A stretch of 64,000 nt of DNA from JBCCGG01 sp039029395 (GTDB lineage: Bacteria > Pseudomonadota > Alphaproteobacteria > Kiloniellales > JAKSDN01): assembly GCA_039029395.1 (NCBI GenBank), contig JBCCGG010000002.1:1-64000 (forward strand). The letters are read 5' to 3'. Below are positions 51,700 through 60,399 of this stretch, piece by piece. The notes beneath the pieces are model-generated. The model saw nothing but the letters and a program-made list of their open reading frames with translations. It made no database searches and had not been told where the DNA came from. Each line of letters starts with the position of its first letter. Within the stretch, counting starts at the first letter, position 1. The position numbers and the translations under genes are program-made.

Positions 51700-53212
51700 T
51701 GTACTTTCCAGACGGTTTGACGAAAGGAATGCGGCGAACCTCTTCCAGGCTGAGCGCGTCGTAGACGACGATCTCTCCAGCCATGTCCCACACGCTCAAG
51801 AGCGCGTAGCGGCCATCGCGCGTGAACTCCACGTGGGCCGCGGTCTTGCCTGGCGCCGGGCGCAGGGTCTTGACGATCTCCAAGCTCTGCTTATCGATCA
51901 CGTGCACGGCATCTCGGTCGGGCCCGAAGAACACGTCGACCCAGGCGTAGGGCGAGGTCTCGTGGCTGCGCAGGAAGAAGCCGGGGCCCAGGGTCTCGAT
52001 CTTGGCAAGAGTCTCCCAGCTTTCCATGTCGAGGACGCTGACCGCGGACTCCTTCAGGTGGGGCGTTGCCATGACCCGCCGTCCGTCCCTCAGCCAGGTT
52101 ATGCCCGAGCCCAGGTGCGGAAGGCCGGAAAGCGCGAGATCGGCGACCTTCCTGCGCGCATCCAGATTGAACACCTGGCCTGCCTTGGCGTCGCGCGCGG
52201 CGCCAATCACCTCGGCATAGGAGGGATCGAAGAAGAAGTCGTCCAGGTAATCGTCGACCTCGATCCGCCGCACCCCGAAGGGCTGCTCTGCCACGACGAT
52301 GCCTTCCTCTTCGCCGCGGCGGTGGTTATGGACGAAGTTGCCCAGGATCGGCGCGGCTTCTGGATCGTAGGAAAGCTCCCAAATTTCCTTCAAGTCCTTG
52401 AGCGCCACGACGAAGGATTGTCGCGGTGGCGCGTCGTAGACGGCACTGACCCGCGAGGAGTTGCCCTTGCCGTCGTTGACCGCCACGACACGGAACGGTC
52501 GCAGGTCTTCGGCGTAAAGGATGACCAGGCTGTGGGGCAGGAAGTTGCCCGCCATCACCCATTTGCCGTCGGACGAAACGGCGATGTTGCGCATGTTGAT
52601 GCCGGCGCGCACCTCGGCCACGATCTGAAGGCTGTGCAGGTCGTACTTCGTGACCCAGCCGTCGCGCGAGCCGAAGTACACGAAACGCCCGTCCGGCGAG
52701 AACTTCGGTCCACCGTGGAGCGCAAAGTGGCTCTGAAAGCGGGCAATAGGCGCGAAGCGGTCGCCGTCGAGGACCGTGACGTGATGATCTCCGCTCTCGA
52801 CCACGACGAAGAGGTTCAAGGGATCGGCCTGATGTTGCGGATCGTCGGGCAGGTGCGCCGGATCGGTCACGATTCGGTGGCTGGCAGTGATCTCGTCCCA
52901 ACTCCAGCGGGGCGTCTCGGCAGTTGGCTGGTAGATCCAGGCGGCGAGCTCGGCGATCTCGCGCTCACTCAGGCGATCCTCGAAAGCCGGCATCTGGGTC
53001 TGCACGCGGCCTTTGGCGATGACCCCCTCGGCCTTAGCGGGCTTCAAGCGTTTCAGGTTGCCGGGCAGCAAGGCGGGGCCGATCTGCCCAAGGCGCTCGG
53101 CACCGTGGCACGCTGCACAATGTTCCCGGTAGAGCGCACCGGGGTCGGCCTGGGCCTCGCCGAAGCACAGCCCGAGCGCGAGCAGGGCGAGGCTAGGATG
53201 CCGCCAGGACAC
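51656..53212 (-). CDS. nirN: Dihydro-heme d1 dehydrogenase NirN
   Basis: 518 residues. It has a signal peptide to about residue 22, a cytochrome c domain with CAACH (C32, C35, H36), then an eight-bladed d1-binding propeller like that of NirS (GGPKFSPDGRFVYFGSRDGW, FVKPSGKYNVYNK at the end). NirN performs the last oxidation of heme d1 and hands it to NirS. It lacks NirS's longer c-domain features and lies in the biosynthesis operon, which separates it from NirS. The start overlaps the nirJ 3' end by 20 nt. Confidence 0.93.
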   Translation of the reverse strand: MSWRHPSLALLALGLCFGEAQADPGALYREHCAACHGAERLGQIGPALLPGNLKRLKPAKAEGVIAKGRVQTQMPAFEDRLSEREIAELAAWIYQPTAETPRWSWDEITASHRIVTDPAHLPDDPQHQADPLNLFVVVESGDHHVTVLDGDRFAPIARFQSHFALHGGPKFSPDGRFVYFGSRDGWVTKYDLHSLQIVAEVRAGINMRNIAVSSDGKWVMAGNFLPHSLVILYAEDLRPFRVVAVNDGKGNSSRVSAVYDAPPRQSFVVALKDLKEIWELSYDPEAAPILGNFVHNHRRGEEEGIVVAEQPFGVRRIEVDDYLDDFFFDPSYAEVIGAARDAKAGQVFNLDARRKVADLALSGLPHLGSGITWLRDGRRVMATPHLKESAVSVLDMESWETLAKIETLGPGFFLRSHETSPYAWVDVFFGPDRDAVHVIDKQSLEIVKTLRPAPGKTAAHVEFTRDGRYALLSVWDMAGEIVVYDALSLEEVRRIPFVKPSGKYNVYNKIRLSEGTSH

Positions 53213-54359
53213 GGGTGCCCTCCATCAAGCCGATCTCCTCATCGCTCAGGTAGCAGGCCGGGTCTTCCTGCCAGGGGTCGCCGGTCAGCTGTAGGGCGCG
53301 CACTCGGGTGTTGCCGCCGCAGATATCGAAGTGCCGGCAGGCGCCGCAGCGCCCCTTGATGCGCCGAGGCCGCGCTTTCAAACCGGCCATGATCGGGTCC
53401 GATGTATCCTGCCAGATCTCAGAGAATGGCCGGTCGCATACATTGCCTAAATTGTAGTGCCACCAGAAGGTATCCGGGTGGACGTTGCCCAGGTTGTCGA
53501 TGTTGGCAACGTTGACGCCCGAAGCGTTGCCGCCCCAAGCCGTCAGTTTGGCTTGAATGTGCTCGAGGCTTTCGGGAAAGCGCTCGCGCACCCATGATAA
53601 GAAGTAGACTCCGTCGGCGTCGTTGTTGCCGGTCACGAACTCCTTGTGCTCGCCTCGCGCCACGTAGTCCCAGCAGCGCTCGAAAACCAGATCCATCGCT
53701 CGACGGGTCGTGCGGTGGTAGGCGTCGTCCTCCCGGTATCGGTTGCCTCGTCCGGCATAGACAAGGTGAGAAAGATAGAACTTATCGATTTCTTCCTGGT
53801 CCAAGAGGTCAAGCATGGCCGGCAGGGAGACCACTGTGTTCTCGGTCATGGTAAAGCGCAGACCGACCTTGACGCCGTGCGCCTTGCACAATCGGATCGC
53901 CGCGAGCGAGGCTTCATAGGCACCGGGCTGCCGGCGAAAGGTGTCATGCACCTCGCCGATGCCATCGAGGCTGATGCCGACATAGTCATAGCCGATCTCG
54001 GCGACGCGCCGGCTGGTCGCCTCGTCGATCAGGGTGCCGTTGGTCGAGAGGCCGACGTAGAAGCCTTTTGTCTTGGCACGCTTCGATATCTCGAAGATGT
54101 CCGGGCGCAGCAAGGGTTCGCCGCCAGACAAGATCAGCACCGGTACGCCGAAGGCCTTGAGGTCGTCCATCACCTCGTAGATTTCCTCGGTGCTTAGCTC
54201 ACCGGGAAAATCCACGTCGGTGGAGAGCGAATAGCAGTGCTTGCAGTTGAGGTTGCAGCGCCGGATCAAGTTCCAGATCACCACCGGGCCGGGTGGTTTG
54301 CGGTTCGAAACCGGTGTGGGCGCGAGAATCTCCTGCATGTATTGGTGAAGGCGAAACAT
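53193..54359 (-). CDS. nirJ: Radical SAM heme d1 biosynthesis protein NirJ
   Basis: 388 residues. The radical SAM cluster motif CNLNCKHC (C35, C39, C42) follows GPVVIWNLIRR. A C-terminal SPASM-like cysteine region (CGACRHFDICGG, plus CYLSD) binds a second cluster. NirJ removes propionate side chains from 12,18-didecarboxysiroheme to introduce the keto groups of d1. LILSGGEPLLRPDIFE and DGIGEVHDTFR fit the family. It is preceded by nirH with a 6-nt gap. Confidence 0.95.
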   Translation of the reverse strand: MFRLHQYMQEILAPTPVSNRKPPGPVVIWNLIRRCNLNCKHCYSLSTDVDFPGELSTEEIYEVMDDLKAFGVPVLILSGGEPLLRPDIFEISKRAKTKGFYVGLSTNGTLIDEATSRRVAEIGYDYVGISLDGIGEVHDTFRRQPGAYEASLAAIRLCKAHGVKVGLRFTMTENTVVSLPAMLDLLDQEEIDKFYLSHLVYAGRGNRYREDDAYHRTTRRAMDLVFERCWDYVARGEHKEFVTGNNDADGVYFLSWVRERFPESLEHIQAKLTAWGGNASGVNVANIDNLGNVHPDTFWWHYNLGNVCDRPFSEIWQDTSDPIMAGLKARPRRIKGRCGACRHFDICGGNTRVRALQLTGDPWQEDPACYLSDEEIGLMEGTRVLAAS

Positions 54360-54365
54360 CTCTGC

Positions 54366-54866
54366 TTACCTTTCCCCGCGCCTGAGGCGCAGACCGGTCT
54401 TCTTGAGGATGCGTGTGCTGAACAGCACGTCGTGGCCGCGTGCCGCCGAACCGAGCAGAGCGGCGATCTGTTCGACCTTGGCGTCGACCTGGTCTCGGCT
54501 GCGACCATGCACCATGGCAAAGAGGTTGTAGGGCCAATCGGGCAAACGGCGCGGCCGACGGTAGCAATGGCTAACGAAGGCAAGCGCGCCGACTCGCCGA
54601 CCGAGACGGCTGACCTCATGGTCGTCCAGATCCCACACCGTCATGCCGTTGGCCCGGTAGCCAAGCGCATAGTGGTTGGGCACCGCGCCGATCCGGCGCA
54701 CGACACCGACTGATAGTAGTCGCTCGACGCGCTCGAGGATCTCCTCGTGAGGCAGCTCGAGCTGGTCGGCAAGCGCCCGATAGGGCTCGGGGCAAAGCGG
54801 CAACCCATCCTGGCAGGCGGCGATCAGGCGGCGGTCGGTTTGGTCGATGGGCGAGACGGTCGTCAT
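54366..54866 (-). CDS. nirH: Siroheme decarboxylase subunit NirH
   Basis: 166 residues from the ATG at 54866, overlapping the nirG stop (ATGA). It is an Lrp/AsnC-like fold of the AhbB/NirL/NirH kind: ALGYRANGMTVWDLDDHEV and FVSHCYRRPRRLPDWPYNLF. With NirD, L and G it removes two acetate carboxyls from siroheme. The choice of NirH over NirL rests on its place after nirG in the canonical D-L-G-H order. Confidence 0.88.
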   Translation of the reverse strand: MTTVSPIDQTDRRLIAACQDGLPLCPEPYRALADQLELPHEEILERVERLLSVGVVRRIGAVPNHYALGYRANGMTVWDLDDHEVSRLGRRVGALAFVSHCYRRPRRLPDWPYNLFAMVHGRSRDQVDAKVEQIAALLGSAARGHDVLFSTRILKKTGLRLRRGER

Positions 54867-55309
54867 GCGCTCAGTCTCAGCTCCAGGAAGTACTCCTCTT
54901 CCTTGGGCAGATCGTGGACCTTGAGACCGGTCACCCGTTCGATCTCGGCGATCACCTCGGCGATTCGCTTCGGCATTTCGCTGGCAACCACGAACCACAT
55001 GTTGAGGCGATGCGTACGGGCATAGTTGTGGGCGACTTCCGGGAAGGCGTTTACGATCTCTGCGACTGTCTCGAATTCCGCCTCGGGCACCGCCATGGCG
55101 GCCAATGTGACCGCGCCGCCAAGGCGTTCGGCATCGACCAGCGGGCCGAAGCGGCTCAACACGCCGCTCGCCACCAGCGCCTCCAGGCGAGCAATCAGCT
55201 CGTCTTCTTCCAGGCCAAGGGTGGCCGCGACCTTGGCATAGGGACGCGGGCAGACGGGAAAGCCACCGTGCAAGGCGTTGATGATGCGGCGATCCCTTTC
55301 GTCCATCAT
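54863..55309 (-). CDS. nirG: Siroheme decarboxylase subunit NirG
   Basis: 148 residues (147 if the second ATG at 55306 is used, which sits 7 nt from GGGAGG). It is an AhbA/NirD/NirG-type Lrp-like protein with FPEVAHNYARTHRLNMWFVV, followed by LPKEEEYFLELRLSA. It pairs with an AhbB-type subunit to form the decarboxylase. Both ends overlap neighbours. Confidence 0.88.
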   Translation of the reverse strand: MMDERDRRIINALHGGFPVCPRPYAKVAATLGLEEDELIARLEALVASGVLSRFGPLVDAERLGGAVTLAAMAVPEAEFETVAEIVNAFPEVAHNYARTHRLNMWFVVASEMPKRIAEVIAEIERVTGLKVHDLPKEEEYFLELRLSA

Positions 55310-55791
55310 CCGGCCTCCCGATAGCTTGCACCCCGTTGCTTGAAGCGGCGGGTACTGAAGAGTTGGGCGCGCGGCACATCGGTCAGGCCGCAAGCTTGTG
55401 CCGCGTCGGCGACCTGAGTTTCGACCTCGCCGCGGTCGCGGCCATGAATCATGCAGAACAGGTTGTAAGGCCAAGTCGGCGGTCGCCGGGGCCTGCGGTA
55501 ACACAAGGTGACAAAGGGCAATGCGGCAAGGCGCCGGCCGGCTTCGTCGACGCGCTCGTCGGGGATGTCCCAGACCACCATGCAGTTGGCCCGGTAGCCG
55601 AGCTCGTGGTGACGCACGACCACGCCAAAGCGGCTGATCGTTCCATCGGCCTGCAGCCGCGCCAGTCGCGCCCGCACCTCGTTCTCCCCGATTCCGAGCG
55701 CCTTGCCGAGGACCCCGTAGGGCCGCGACACCAGCGGCAAGCCGTCCTCAATCGCCTCCAGGAGCCGCCGGTCGGTGTCTTGGCCTACCAT
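55306..55791 (-). CDS. nirL: Siroheme decarboxylase subunit NirL
   Basis: 161 residues from the ATG at 55791. It is an AhbB-type subunit with ELGYRANCMVVWDIPDERV and FVTLCYRRPRRPPTWPYNLF. It is a paralogue of the nirH product. It starts inside the nirD 3' end (7-nt overlap). The longer upstream open frame only reads through nirD. Confidence 0.88.
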   Translation of the reverse strand: MVGQDTDRRLLEAIEDGLPLVSRPYGVLGKALGIGENEVRARLARLQADGTISRFGVVVRHHELGYRANCMVVWDIPDERVDEAGRRLAALPFVTLCYRRPRRPPTWPYNLFCMIHGRDRGEVETQVADAAQACGLTDVPRAQLFSTRRFKQRGASYREAG

Positions 55792-56237
55792 TTCAGGCGG
55801 AACCCTAGGTCGAGGCAGAAGGCCTCTTCCAGCGGCAAGTCCAGAACCTCCAGGCCGCTTCGCTCGGCGATCTGGTGCAGGACCTTCGCGACGCTTTCTT
55901 CGTCGCACGCGGCGACCACGAACCAGAGATTGACTTGGTGGTCCCGCGCGTAGTTGTGGTTGACCTCCGGATAACTGCTGACCAGGGCGGCGACTTCCTC
56001 CAGGCGCTCGGGCGGCACGGCAATCGCCGCCAGCGTGCTCCAGCCCATGCGGTGGGGCCGTACAACGGCGCCGAGGCGGCTGACCACACCGAGCTCGCGC
56101 AAACGGGCGAGCGCAGCAATCACATCTGCCTCATCGACACCCAATCGGTCGGCGATCTCCGCATAGGGTTGCGAGCACAAGGGAAAATCCCGTTGGAAAC
56201 CATTCAGAATGCTCTTGTCCAGATTGGTCAGCTCCAT
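55785..56237 (-). CDS. nirD: Siroheme decarboxylase subunit NirD
   Basis: 150 residues. It has an N-terminal HTH-like segment (VDEADVIAALARLRELGVVSRLGA) then the AhbA-type YPEVNHNYARDHQVNLWFVV. It is a paralogue of the nirG product. It is first of the four decarboxylase subunits, 10 nt after nirF. The HTH fold is a family feature and does not imply DNA binding. Confidence 0.88.
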   Translation of the reverse strand: MELTNLDKSILNGFQRDFPLCSQPYAEIADRLGVDEADVIAALARLRELGVVSRLGAVVRPHRMGWSTLAAIAVPPERLEEVAALVSSYPEVNHNYARDHQVNLWFVVAACDEESVAKVLHQIAERSGLEVLDLPLEEAFCLDLGFRLKW

Positions 56238-56247
56238 GGGATTGCCC

Positions 56248-57408
56248 TCATAGGCCTATGCGATGAGCACGGGCGGTCAGGAATATCCCACTCGGCTTGT
56301 CCATCGGCAGGCTGGTCAGGCGTGTGGCGCTATGGGTGTCGTAGACCTCGACCCGATCCTCGTCGCGCAGGGAGATCCAGACCTGCTCGCCGCGCGGGGT
56401 GAATTCCAAGTGAAGCACCGCCTTGCCGGGCGTCAGGTTGCGCACCACCTCGAGCGAGGGCACGTCGACGATCTGGACCGTATCGTTCAGCGGGTGGGCG
56501 AAGTTAACCCAGATTTGTCGGCCATCTGGCCGGGCCACCGCAAAGATCGGCTGGCCGTGGGTTGGAATACGACCGACCTCCCGCCAGTTACGGGCATCGA
56601 CCACCAACAGCTCGTGGCGGCCGACCGCCGGCAGGAAGACCAGCCCGCCAGCTTGGGCCCAGCCCTCTAGGTGAGGCATCTTGTAGACTGGCAATGGTTC
56701 CTCGCCCCGGCCGTAGCCATCCAGGATGCGGCGCACGCCGGCCTCGGGCTGCCAAAGATCGAGCAGCGCCAAACCGTCCTCGCCGAACAGTCCGGCGATG
56801 TAGTAGCGCCCATCCGGCGTGATCAGGCCATCGTAGGGCTGCTGGCCGATTTCCGCGTACTTGGTAAGCTTCGGTTGGCTTGGTTCGGCGAAATCGGCGA
56901 TCCAGATCTCACCGGAATCGTAGAGGCTGAAGACAAATCGTTGACCCGGTGCGTCGACCAGGCCGACCACTTTGGAGTTCGTCGCAATATCGGCAACTGG
57001 CGCCAGGGTCTCGCTGTCAAAAACCCTAACGCCACCTGGCTCATAGTTTGAGACCGCGACCAAACGGCCGTCCTGGGAGATCGCGCCGCCGATCGAGTTG
57101 CCGGCTTGAAGGATGCGCTTGGCGATCTTGCCGCTCAGGAGGTCGACCTTGGTCAGGCCGCCATCCCGGCCGAACACATAGGCAAAGCGTCCGTCTCGCG
57201 AAAACACGGCCGAAGCGTGGCTAAGGTCGCCAAGCCCCTCGACCCGGGCCAGCTCCGAGCGGCCCGTCGTCTCGACGATACGCACGGCGCCGGCGGCGCG
57301 CTCGACGACCAGACCCAAATCTCCGGTGCCCCGTGGTTCTCCGGGCTCGGCAAGCGCGGGGGAGGAGATCAGTGCGGCGAAGGCGGTGAGGGCGATCAGA
57401 CGTCTCAT
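56248..57408 (-). CDS. nirF: Heme d1 biosynthesis protein NirF
   Basis: 386 residues. It has a signal peptide cleaved after ALA (about residue 20) and a seven- or eight-bladed propeller homologous to the d1 domain of NirS, without a c-type heme site. Family members bind d1 precursors in the periplasm, and a role as precursor-maturing dehydrogenase or carrier has been proposed. SHASAVFSRDGRFAYVFGRD and DKPSGIFLTARAHR are typical. Its ATG overlaps the nirC stop. Confidence 0.93.
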   Translation of the reverse strand: MRRLIALTAFAALISSPALAEPGEPRGTGDLGLVVERAAGAVRIVETTGRSELARVEGLGDLSHASAVFSRDGRFAYVFGRDGGLTKVDLLSGKIAKRILQAGNSIGGAISQDGRLVAVSNYEPGGVRVFDSETLAPVADIATNSKVVGLVDAPGQRFVFSLYDSGEIWIADFAEPSQPKLTKYAEIGQQPYDGLITPDGRYYIAGLFGEDGLALLDLWQPEAGVRRILDGYGRGEEPLPVYKMPHLEGWAQAGGLVFLPAVGRHELLVVDARNWREVGRIPTHGQPIFAVARPDGRQIWVNFAHPLNDTVQIVDVPSLEVVRNLTPGKAVLHLEFTPRGEQVWISLRDEDRVEVYDTHSATRLTSLPMDKPSGIFLTARAHRIGL

Positions 57409-57728
57409 GGGGGCAAACCTTTCTTGAGCAGCTGCACCATCCAGCCGGCCTCGCCGGCGCTCAGCTCCTGGCGCCAGGGCGGCATGGGCGTGCCCGGCGT
57501 GCCGTCTAGAATCACCTCGACCAAAAAGGCGTCGGGCTTCCCCGCCAAGCTCGTTGGCAACAGCGGTGGGCCCAAACCCCCTTTCATGGTCATGCCATGA
57601 CAGGAGCCGCAGTCGTGCTTGAGCCGGTGGACGAGCTCGGCCTGGCGTGCCGCATCGGGCGCGGCCGCGGCTTCACCGGCAAGGCCGAACGCGGCACCGA
57701 TCAAGAATGCCCTAGCCAAGGCCGACAT
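57405..57728 (-). CDS. nirC: Small periplasmic cytochrome c NirC
   Basis: 107 residues from the ATG at 57728. It has a signal peptide to about residue 23 and one heme site CGSCH (C40, C43, H44). A probable distal Met lies in GTPMPPWRQEL. NirC can donate electrons to NirS and accept electrons from NirN's reaction. Its start lies 17 nt inside the end of nirE, and its stop overlaps nirF. Confidence 0.9.
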   Translation of the reverse strand: MSALARAFLIGAAFGLAGEAAAAPDAARQAELVHRLKHDCGSCHGMTMKGGLGPPLLPTSLAGKPDAFLVEVILDGTPGTPMPPWRQELSAGEAGWMVQLLKKGLPP

Positions 57729-58512
57729 AACGCTTTTCCTGGCGCAGCTCCGCGACCCCGCCAACCACACTGGCCAGTTCAACGACGCGGCCGATGATGA
57801 TCAATACCGGTGCCTGCAGATCCAGCTCGCTGACCCGCGCCGACAGATCCGCCAAGCTGCCGCACACCATCGACTGGCTTGGCATCGTGCCGCCGGCGAC
57901 CGCGGCGGCCGGCGTTCCCGGGGCTAGGCCGGCGGCCTGAAGCTTGCAAGAGATCTCTTCCAAGTTCGCCAGGGCCATGTAGATCACCAGCGTGGTATCG
58001 GGATCGGCCAAGCTGCTCCAATTGAGGTCGAGTGCGCCGTTGTTGCGGCAGTGGCCGGTGACAAAACGAACACCCTTGGCCAAGCCCCGGTGGGTCAAGG
58101 GAATACCGAGGCTGGCGCCACAACCTGACGCCGCGGTGATTCCTGGCACGACCTGGAAAGGGATGCCGTGCCGCGCCAGGTAGGTCGCCTCCTCGCTGCC
58201 CCGGCCGAAGATGAAGGGATCGCCGCCTTTCAAGCGCACCACTTGATGGCCGGCACGGGCCAGTGACACCAACAGCTCGTTGGTCTCGTCTTGCGAGCGG
58301 TGATGCTTGGCCGCCGCCTTGCCGACGTAGATGCGCATGGTGCCGGCCGGTACCAGCGCCAGTATCGCGCTCGAGATCAGCCGGTCGTAGACCACCACCT
58401 CGGCTTCCCGAAGCAAACGCATGGCCTTAACCGTCAGGAGATCGGGATCGCCTGGCCCGGCGCCGACCAGATAGACATTACCCAAAGCTTTGCCTGGCAC
58501 GGCCTTCCCCAT
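57712..58512 (-). CDS. nirE: Uroporphyrinogen-III C-methyltransferase NirE
   Basis: 266 residues. It is a SAM-dependent methyltransferase that makes precorrin-2 and commits uroporphyrinogen III to siroheme and d1. NVYLVGAGPGDPDLLT at the N-terminus, VVVYDRL, VRLKGGDPFIFGRGSEE and GIPLTHRG are diagnostic of SUMT enzymes. It lacks the CysG dehydrogenase/chelatase domain. First gene of the minus-strand d1 operon, with two Fnr/Dnr-like boxes upstream. Confidence 0.94.
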   Translation of the reverse strand: MGKAVPGKALGNVYLVGAGPGDPDLLTVKAMRLLREAEVVVYDRLISSAILALVPAGTMRIYVGKAAAKHHRSQDETNELLVSLARAGHQVVRLKGGDPFIFGRGSEEATYLARHGIPFQVVPGITAASGCGASLGIPLTHRGLAKGVRFVTGHCRNNGALDLNWSSLADPDTTLVIYMALANLEEISCKLQAAGLAPGTPAAAVAGGTMPSQSMVCGSLADLSARVSELDLQAPVLIIIGRVVELASVVGGVAELRQEKRYVGLG

Positions 58513-58590
58513 CTCACGCTTTGCGCTGCGATCGCTCGCGGCAAGGTTCGTTAGAGGTGCTCAGAGTGCGCCGGTCGTCGCGGCGATTCC

Positions 58591-58604
58591 TTGACATCTG
58601 TCAA
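58591..58604. promoter_or_regulatory. Fnr/Dnr-type box 1 in the nirE/nirS region
   Basis: TTGACATCTGTCAA, a perfect TTGAC-N4-GTCAA palindrome centred about 85 nt before the nirE start. It is probably the activator site for the d1 operon. Confidence 0.7.
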
Positions 58605-58606
58605 GA

Positions 58607-58620
58607 TTGACTCCGGTCAA
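58607..58620. promoter_or_regulatory. Fnr/Dnr-type box 2 in the nirE/nirS region
   Basis: TTGACTCCGGTCAA, a second perfect palindrome only 16 nt centre to centre from box 1. The two sites lie on partly offset helix faces and may bind two dimers or compete. Confidence 0.7.
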
Positions 58621-58651
58621 AGTCAATGGGCCGCGCTCGATTCCGATGCTC

Positions 58652-58665
58652 TTGACCGTCGTCAA
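58652..58665. promoter_or_regulatory. Fnr/Dnr-type box 3 upstream of nirS
   Basis: TTGACCGTCGTCAA, a third perfect palindrome, 45 nt from box 2 and centred about 125 nt before the nirS ATG. This position would suit activation with a leader of about 80 nt. Confidence 0.7.
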
Positions 58666-58783
58666 GGAATCGCTGGGAGGATCGTCCGAGACTCGCCACC
58701 GTTTCCGGAGCCGTCCGGAGGCATCTTAGCGGGGGCTGCCGAAAGTGATCAGGCGGCGCGCAAGAGCCACGAGGAGAATCACA

Positions 58784-60388
58784 ATGAGAAAACTGACTCT
58801 AGGCGCGGCGATGATCGCCTTGGCCGCGATGACGATGAGCGGCCCAATCGCCAAAGCCGAGGATCCGACCCTGTCGGACGAAGATTTCGAGCGGGCCAAG
58901 CAGCTCTACTTCGAGCGCTGCGCGGGTTGCCACGGTGTATTGCGCAAGGGCGCCACAGGCAAGAGCCTGCTGCCGGCCGAAACTCAAAAGCTCGGCCAGA
59001 AACGCCTCGAAAAGATTATCACGATCGGTACCGAAGGCGGAATGAACAATTTCGACGATATCTTCTCGAAGGATGAGATCGCGCTTCTATCCACCTACAT
59101 TCAGATGGAGCCGCCGGCACCGCCCGAGCTTAGACTGGCGCAGATGAAGGAGCGCCATAAGGTCTTCATCAAGCCGGAGGATTATCCGAGCGAGCCACAA
59201 CATGGTCGCAATTGGGAGAACTTCTTTCTTGTAATCCTGCGCGATGCCGGCAAGGTCGGCATCATCGACGGTGACACCAAGGAAGTGGTTGCCAAGGTCG
59301 ATACGGGCTACGCGGTTCACGTCATGAAGGAGTCTTCCGACGGTCGCTTCTGGTACACCCAAGGCCGCGATGGCCGCATGACCAAGATCGATCTCTGGAT
59401 GGATCCGCCGCAGGTCGTCGCGGAGACTCAGATCGCCTCCGACGCGCGTGACGTGGCCGTATCGCATTACGGCGAATGGAAGGACAAGTACGTCATCGGC
59501 GGCGCCTACTGGCCGCCACACTTCGTCATCCTCGACGCGGAAACCATGGAGCCGCTGAAGGTCGTGTCCACGCGCGGCATCAACGTCGACGGCGACTACG
59601 TCAACGAAGCGCGCGTCGCGGCGATCTACAACACGCCGAACGCGCCGACCTGGGTGGTCGCGGTGAAAGAGCTGGGGCAGCTTTGGCAGGTTGATTACAG
59701 TGATCTCGACAACCTGCGCATCGAGCAGGTCAACAGCCACAAGTTCCTGCACGACGGCTTCTTCGATCCCAGCCAGCGCTACTTCCAGATCGCGGCGAAT
59801 GCCAGCAATCGCATGGAGATTCTGGACACCGAGGAGCGCAAGTTCGTCAAGTCGATTGAGACCGGCAAGAAACCGCATCCGGGGCCGGGCGCCAATTGGG
59901 TCGACGAGGAATGCGGGCCGGTTGCCGGCACGCCCCATCTGGGCGAGGGCAAGGTCACCGTTTGGGGCAACGATCCCGAAGGGCATCCGGATCAGGCATG
60001 GGAGATCTGCTACTCGGTCGAAACCGACGGGCCGGGTCTCTTCATCCGCACCCATCCGAACTCACCCTATGTCTTCGTCGATCAGACCAAGCATCCTGAG
60101 CCGGAGATTCAGCAAGCCATCAAGGTGATCGACAAGAAGACCCGCAAGGTGGTCAAGACGATCCAAGTGACCGATATTCCAAACGCCGTGGCGGTGCACT
60201 CCGAGTTCAACGCCGACGGATCGGAAGTTTGGGTCTCGGTCTGGGCCCGCGGCGGCAAGAAGGATTGGGAAAAGGGCGAGATCGTCGTCTACGACTCCAA
60301 TACCTTGGAAGAGAAGGCACGTATCAAGGGCCTCGAGACGCCGACAGGTAAGTTCAACGTCTACAATCGCAAACACCACGTGACCTAA
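58784..60388 (+). CDS. nirS: Cytochrome cd1 nitrite reductase NirS
   Basis: 534 residues from the ATG at 58784 (GAGGAG upstream). It reduces nitrite to nitric oxide in the periplasm. The signal peptide is cleaved after AKA (residue 25). The c-heme site is CAGCH (C46, C49, H50). The d1 propeller follows, with IKPEDYPSEPQHGRNWENFF, GRDGRMTKIDLW, and the catalytic-pocket HS/H region in NAVAVHSEFNADG. It ends GKFNVYNRKHHVT. Divergent from the d1 biosynthesis genes. A hairpin follows. Confidence 0.97.
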   Translation: MRKLTLGAAMIALAAMTMSGPIAKAEDPTLSDEDFERAKQLYFERCAGCHGVLRKGATGKSLLPAETQKLGQKRLEKIITIGTEGGMNNFDDIFSKDEIALLSTYIQMEPPAPPELRLAQMKERHKVFIKPEDYPSEPQHGRNWENFFLVILRDAGKVGIIDGDTKEVVAKVDTGYAVHVMKESSDGRFWYTQGRDGRMTKIDLWMDPPQVVAETQIASDARDVAVSHYGEWKDKYVIGGAYWPPHFVILDAETMEPLKVVSTRGINVDGDYVNEARVAAIYNTPNAPTWVVAVKELGQLWQVDYSDLDNLRIEQVNSHKFLHDGFFDPSQRYFQIAANASNRMEILDTEERKFVKSIETGKKPHPGPGANWVDEECGPVAGTPHLGEGKVTVWGNDPEGHPDQAWEICYSVETDGPGLFIRTHPNSPYVFVDQTKHPEPEIQQAIKVIDKKTRKVVKTIQVTDIPNAVAVHSEFNADGSEVWVSVWARGGKKDWEKGEIVVYDSNTLEEKARIKGLETPTGKFNVYNRKHHVT

Positions 60389-60399
60389 AACGATCCTGA

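Noticed and set aside
51539..53359. A 606-codon plus-strand frame opposite nirN
   Set aside because: It is a shadow of nirN and the start of the CbiX-DUF4202 gene, with no motifs or ribosome-binding site.
55785..56237. nirD/L/G/H products as AsnC/Lrp transcription regulators
   Set aside because: The HTH-like segment is shared, but the HNYAR/WFVV and CYRRPRR blocks and the position in the d1 operon identify siroheme decarboxylase subunits.
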